NCBI RefSeq assembly: GCF_036046055.1
Contig: NZ_CP107939.1
Coordinates: 2,170,001 to 2,234,000, forward strand
DNA: 64,000 nucleotides
DNA from: Nocardia sp. NBC_00403
GTDB taxonomy: Bacteria; Actinomycetota; Actinomycetes; Mycobacteriales; Mycobacteriaceae
Reading direction: 5' to 3'
Numbering within the stretch: position 1 is the first letter of the stretch; the number at the start of each line of letters is the position of its first letter. The position numbers and the translations under genes are program-made. Under the pieces are notes generated by a model that was given only the letters and a program-made list of their open reading frames with translations, was not told where the DNA came from and did not search any database. Shown here in pieces: positions 60,101-63,100 of this stretch.

Positions 60101-63100
60101 CGGTGTTGGCACAGGTGCTGGCACTGGATCCGGCGCAACTGGCCGTCATGCTCGAATCCCTCGGGATCGAACAGCAGGCGATCGATGGGGCGTTGAGCCG
60201 GCTCGCCGAGATCCAGCGCCATGGTGCGGTCACTGCCGAGGCGTGGCCCGATCTGGGCGGGCACCGGGAATCGGCGGGGCTGCCTCCCGAAATCAGCGAC
60301 CATGCGGGCCACGCCGAAATGGACATCGTGCAGGGCGATCCGCTGCGCGTCGCGGAGGCGCAGCGGCTGGTCCGGGAGGCGATGGGGGACTGGGCGGATC
60401 AGGACCAGGTCGACGACGCGGCACTGATGACCGCGGCATTGGTGCGAAATGTCCTGCAGCACACGGATAGTGACGGTCTGTTCGTCGTGCTGGTGACCGA
60501 CGACGCGGGGCATCGACGGGTGCGAGTGGAGGTCTTCGATAGAAGCGAAGTGGTCCCGGAGGTTCCCGAGGCGGGGGAGTCCGATGCGAGCGGTCTTGCG
60601 CTGCTCGACGAGTTCGCCGGCGACTGGGATATCGACCCGCACGGTCCTGGCCAGGGCAAGACCATCTGGTTCGAGATCGATGAGGGCGTATCGCAACCGC
60701 CGCCGTGGATCGCTGTCGACGAGGCGCTGCGGGCGAAGGGCCCGGTGCTCGGTTCCCCGGAATCTCTTGGGCAGCTGCGCCATGCCAACGAGGCCATGAA
60801 ACTGAACTTCTCGGACGGCACTTCGTGGGTATACAAACCGGCCTCGGGCGAATCCGTGACGCCGGTCCATGTTCCACCCTCGGGCGCGGCGGTCCGCGAG
60901 GTCGGCGCTTATGCGCTGGATGCGCTGCTCGACTTCGGATTGGTCCCGCCCACCACACTGTTCGACGGCCCTCGAGGCGCTGGATCGTTGCAGCAGTTCG
61001 TCTCCTCCCGTCCGTGGGGCCGCCCGCTGGCCGACTACACCCAGGCCGATCGGGACATGATGGCGGTACTGGACTACATCGGCGCCAACCGTGATCGCAG
61101 CTGGAGCAACTACCTCGAGTCCACCGGCGGCACATTCGTTGCCATCGACAACGGGTACATGTTCCCGGATCGCAATGACACCACCGGAATTCGCTCCAGC
61201 TTTGTCGCCGACGCGTTGAACCGGGCGCTCGATCCCGGGGTGCTGGCCAAGGTCAGGGCGCTCGACCCGGCCCGGCTGGCACAGGTGCTCGCCGATCTCG
61301 GCTTGGAGCGAGAGGCCATCGACGGCGCCGTCGCCCGACTCACCGAGATCCGAACCGCGGGCAAGATCACCGGCTCGGCCTGGACCGGCGACATCCACGA
61401 CGTGCGACGGCCACCGCCTGGTGTGGTGGCGCCATCCGCGCCCATGAACCCGGCCGAACAAGCCGTGCACGACCTGGGCCCGGTCGTCGGCCGGCCCGAA
61501 CCGCTCGGGCGCTACGAGCACGTGAACGAAGTGTTCCGGGTGCAGTTCGGCGACAACAGCGTGTGGGTGTACAAACCGGTCGTCGGAGAACCGGTGTACG
61601 GCAGTGTGATTCCGCCCTCGGCCATGGCGCCTCGCGAGGTCGCGGTCTACCGCCTCGATCAGCTGCTCGGCTTCGGTCTGGTGCCGACCACCACGCTGTG
61701 GCGCGGCGATCTGGGCACGGGCTCCCTGATGGCGTTCGCCGCGGACGTCACCCCCGGTCAGGAGGTCGGCAAGTACTCCAAGGCGGATCGGGCCATGCTG
61801 GCGGTGCTGGACTACATCTCCGGGGCCAGCGACCGACACACCCGCAACTTCTTCACCGACCGCACCGGGCGGGTGGTTCCGTTCGACCACGGCGAGACCT
61901 TCCCCGTCGATCGACTCTCCTTCACTGAAGACGCCGTGAATTTTCCGGCGGATGCGACTCCATTGGAGCGCCTCGGCTTCCGGTCGGTGTTCGTCGCCGA
62001 CGCGTTGGGCCGCACCCTGCCGCGCGAGGTGCTCGCCAAGGTGCGTGGTCTAGGACCGGCACAGCTGGAGATGATGCTGACCGAGCTCGGGCTGGAACGC
62101 CCGGCCATCGACGCCGCCTTGCGCAGACTCGACGAGATCCAGGTCAACGGAAAGATCACCGGCAAGGCGTGGCTGGATCTGGAACTGTCCGATCTCGACC
62201 GCGGCCTCCTCGTCGCCGCGGAAACCACCGGGAACGAGAGCCGGCCGACGGTGGACGCCGATGCCGACCGTCCCGGCTCAGTGCTGCGGCGGGTCATGGG
62301 CCGGTTCGGCTTCGGCCCCGACACCGCATCGGTCGAGAACCCGAATACCTGTGCGCCCGAGTCGATTCAGATAGTGATCGATGAGACCGGCAGCACGGTG
62401 GCCCGGGTGCCGATCGGCGACATCGGCCTGTCCGGGCTATCCGGAGCCGCGCTGGAAGGCTACGCGGGCGGTCGGCTGCAGAGCTTCACCTCGCGCGATG
62501 AGGTGGCGGCCCGGCTGCTCGACGAGAACGATCCGGCCCGGGTGGTCCTCATGGTGGACCAGTACCACGGGCAGTTCACCGCCGACGAAGTCGGTGCGCA
62601 TGCCTACGTGATGGCCAACCGTGGCGGCACGATCATGGTGCGTGACCCCAACGAGGGAGCCTGGCGTCCGTACCAATGGGGCGAGTCGGGTCCGAATGTG
62701 GCCTCGGTGTCCGGCATCGTCTTCGATGCCGAAGGAAATCCGCTGCGCTCCAGTGATATCCACGGCCAGGACGCGGCCGCGCAGCCGATCTCTCGGATCG
62801 GCAGCAGCCGGGATGGCGACGAGTTCCGCGTGGTACGCGTCATCCCGCGAACTGACCTCGACAACATGTTCAACGACTACGGCGACACCGGCGGCGGTTG
62901 GACCGGCGCCGACAGCACGTACTCCCGGCGCCTGCCCGACGGCAGGCACCTGTGGATGTTCTCCGACACCTTTCTCGGAGCGGTCGATCCGGACGGCTCG
63001 CGCCCCGCGGACGGCGCGTTCGTCAACAACACCTTCGTGGTCGACGACAACGGGCAACTGTCCACCGTGCACGGCGGCACTCCGGCCGCGCCGGAGGCGG

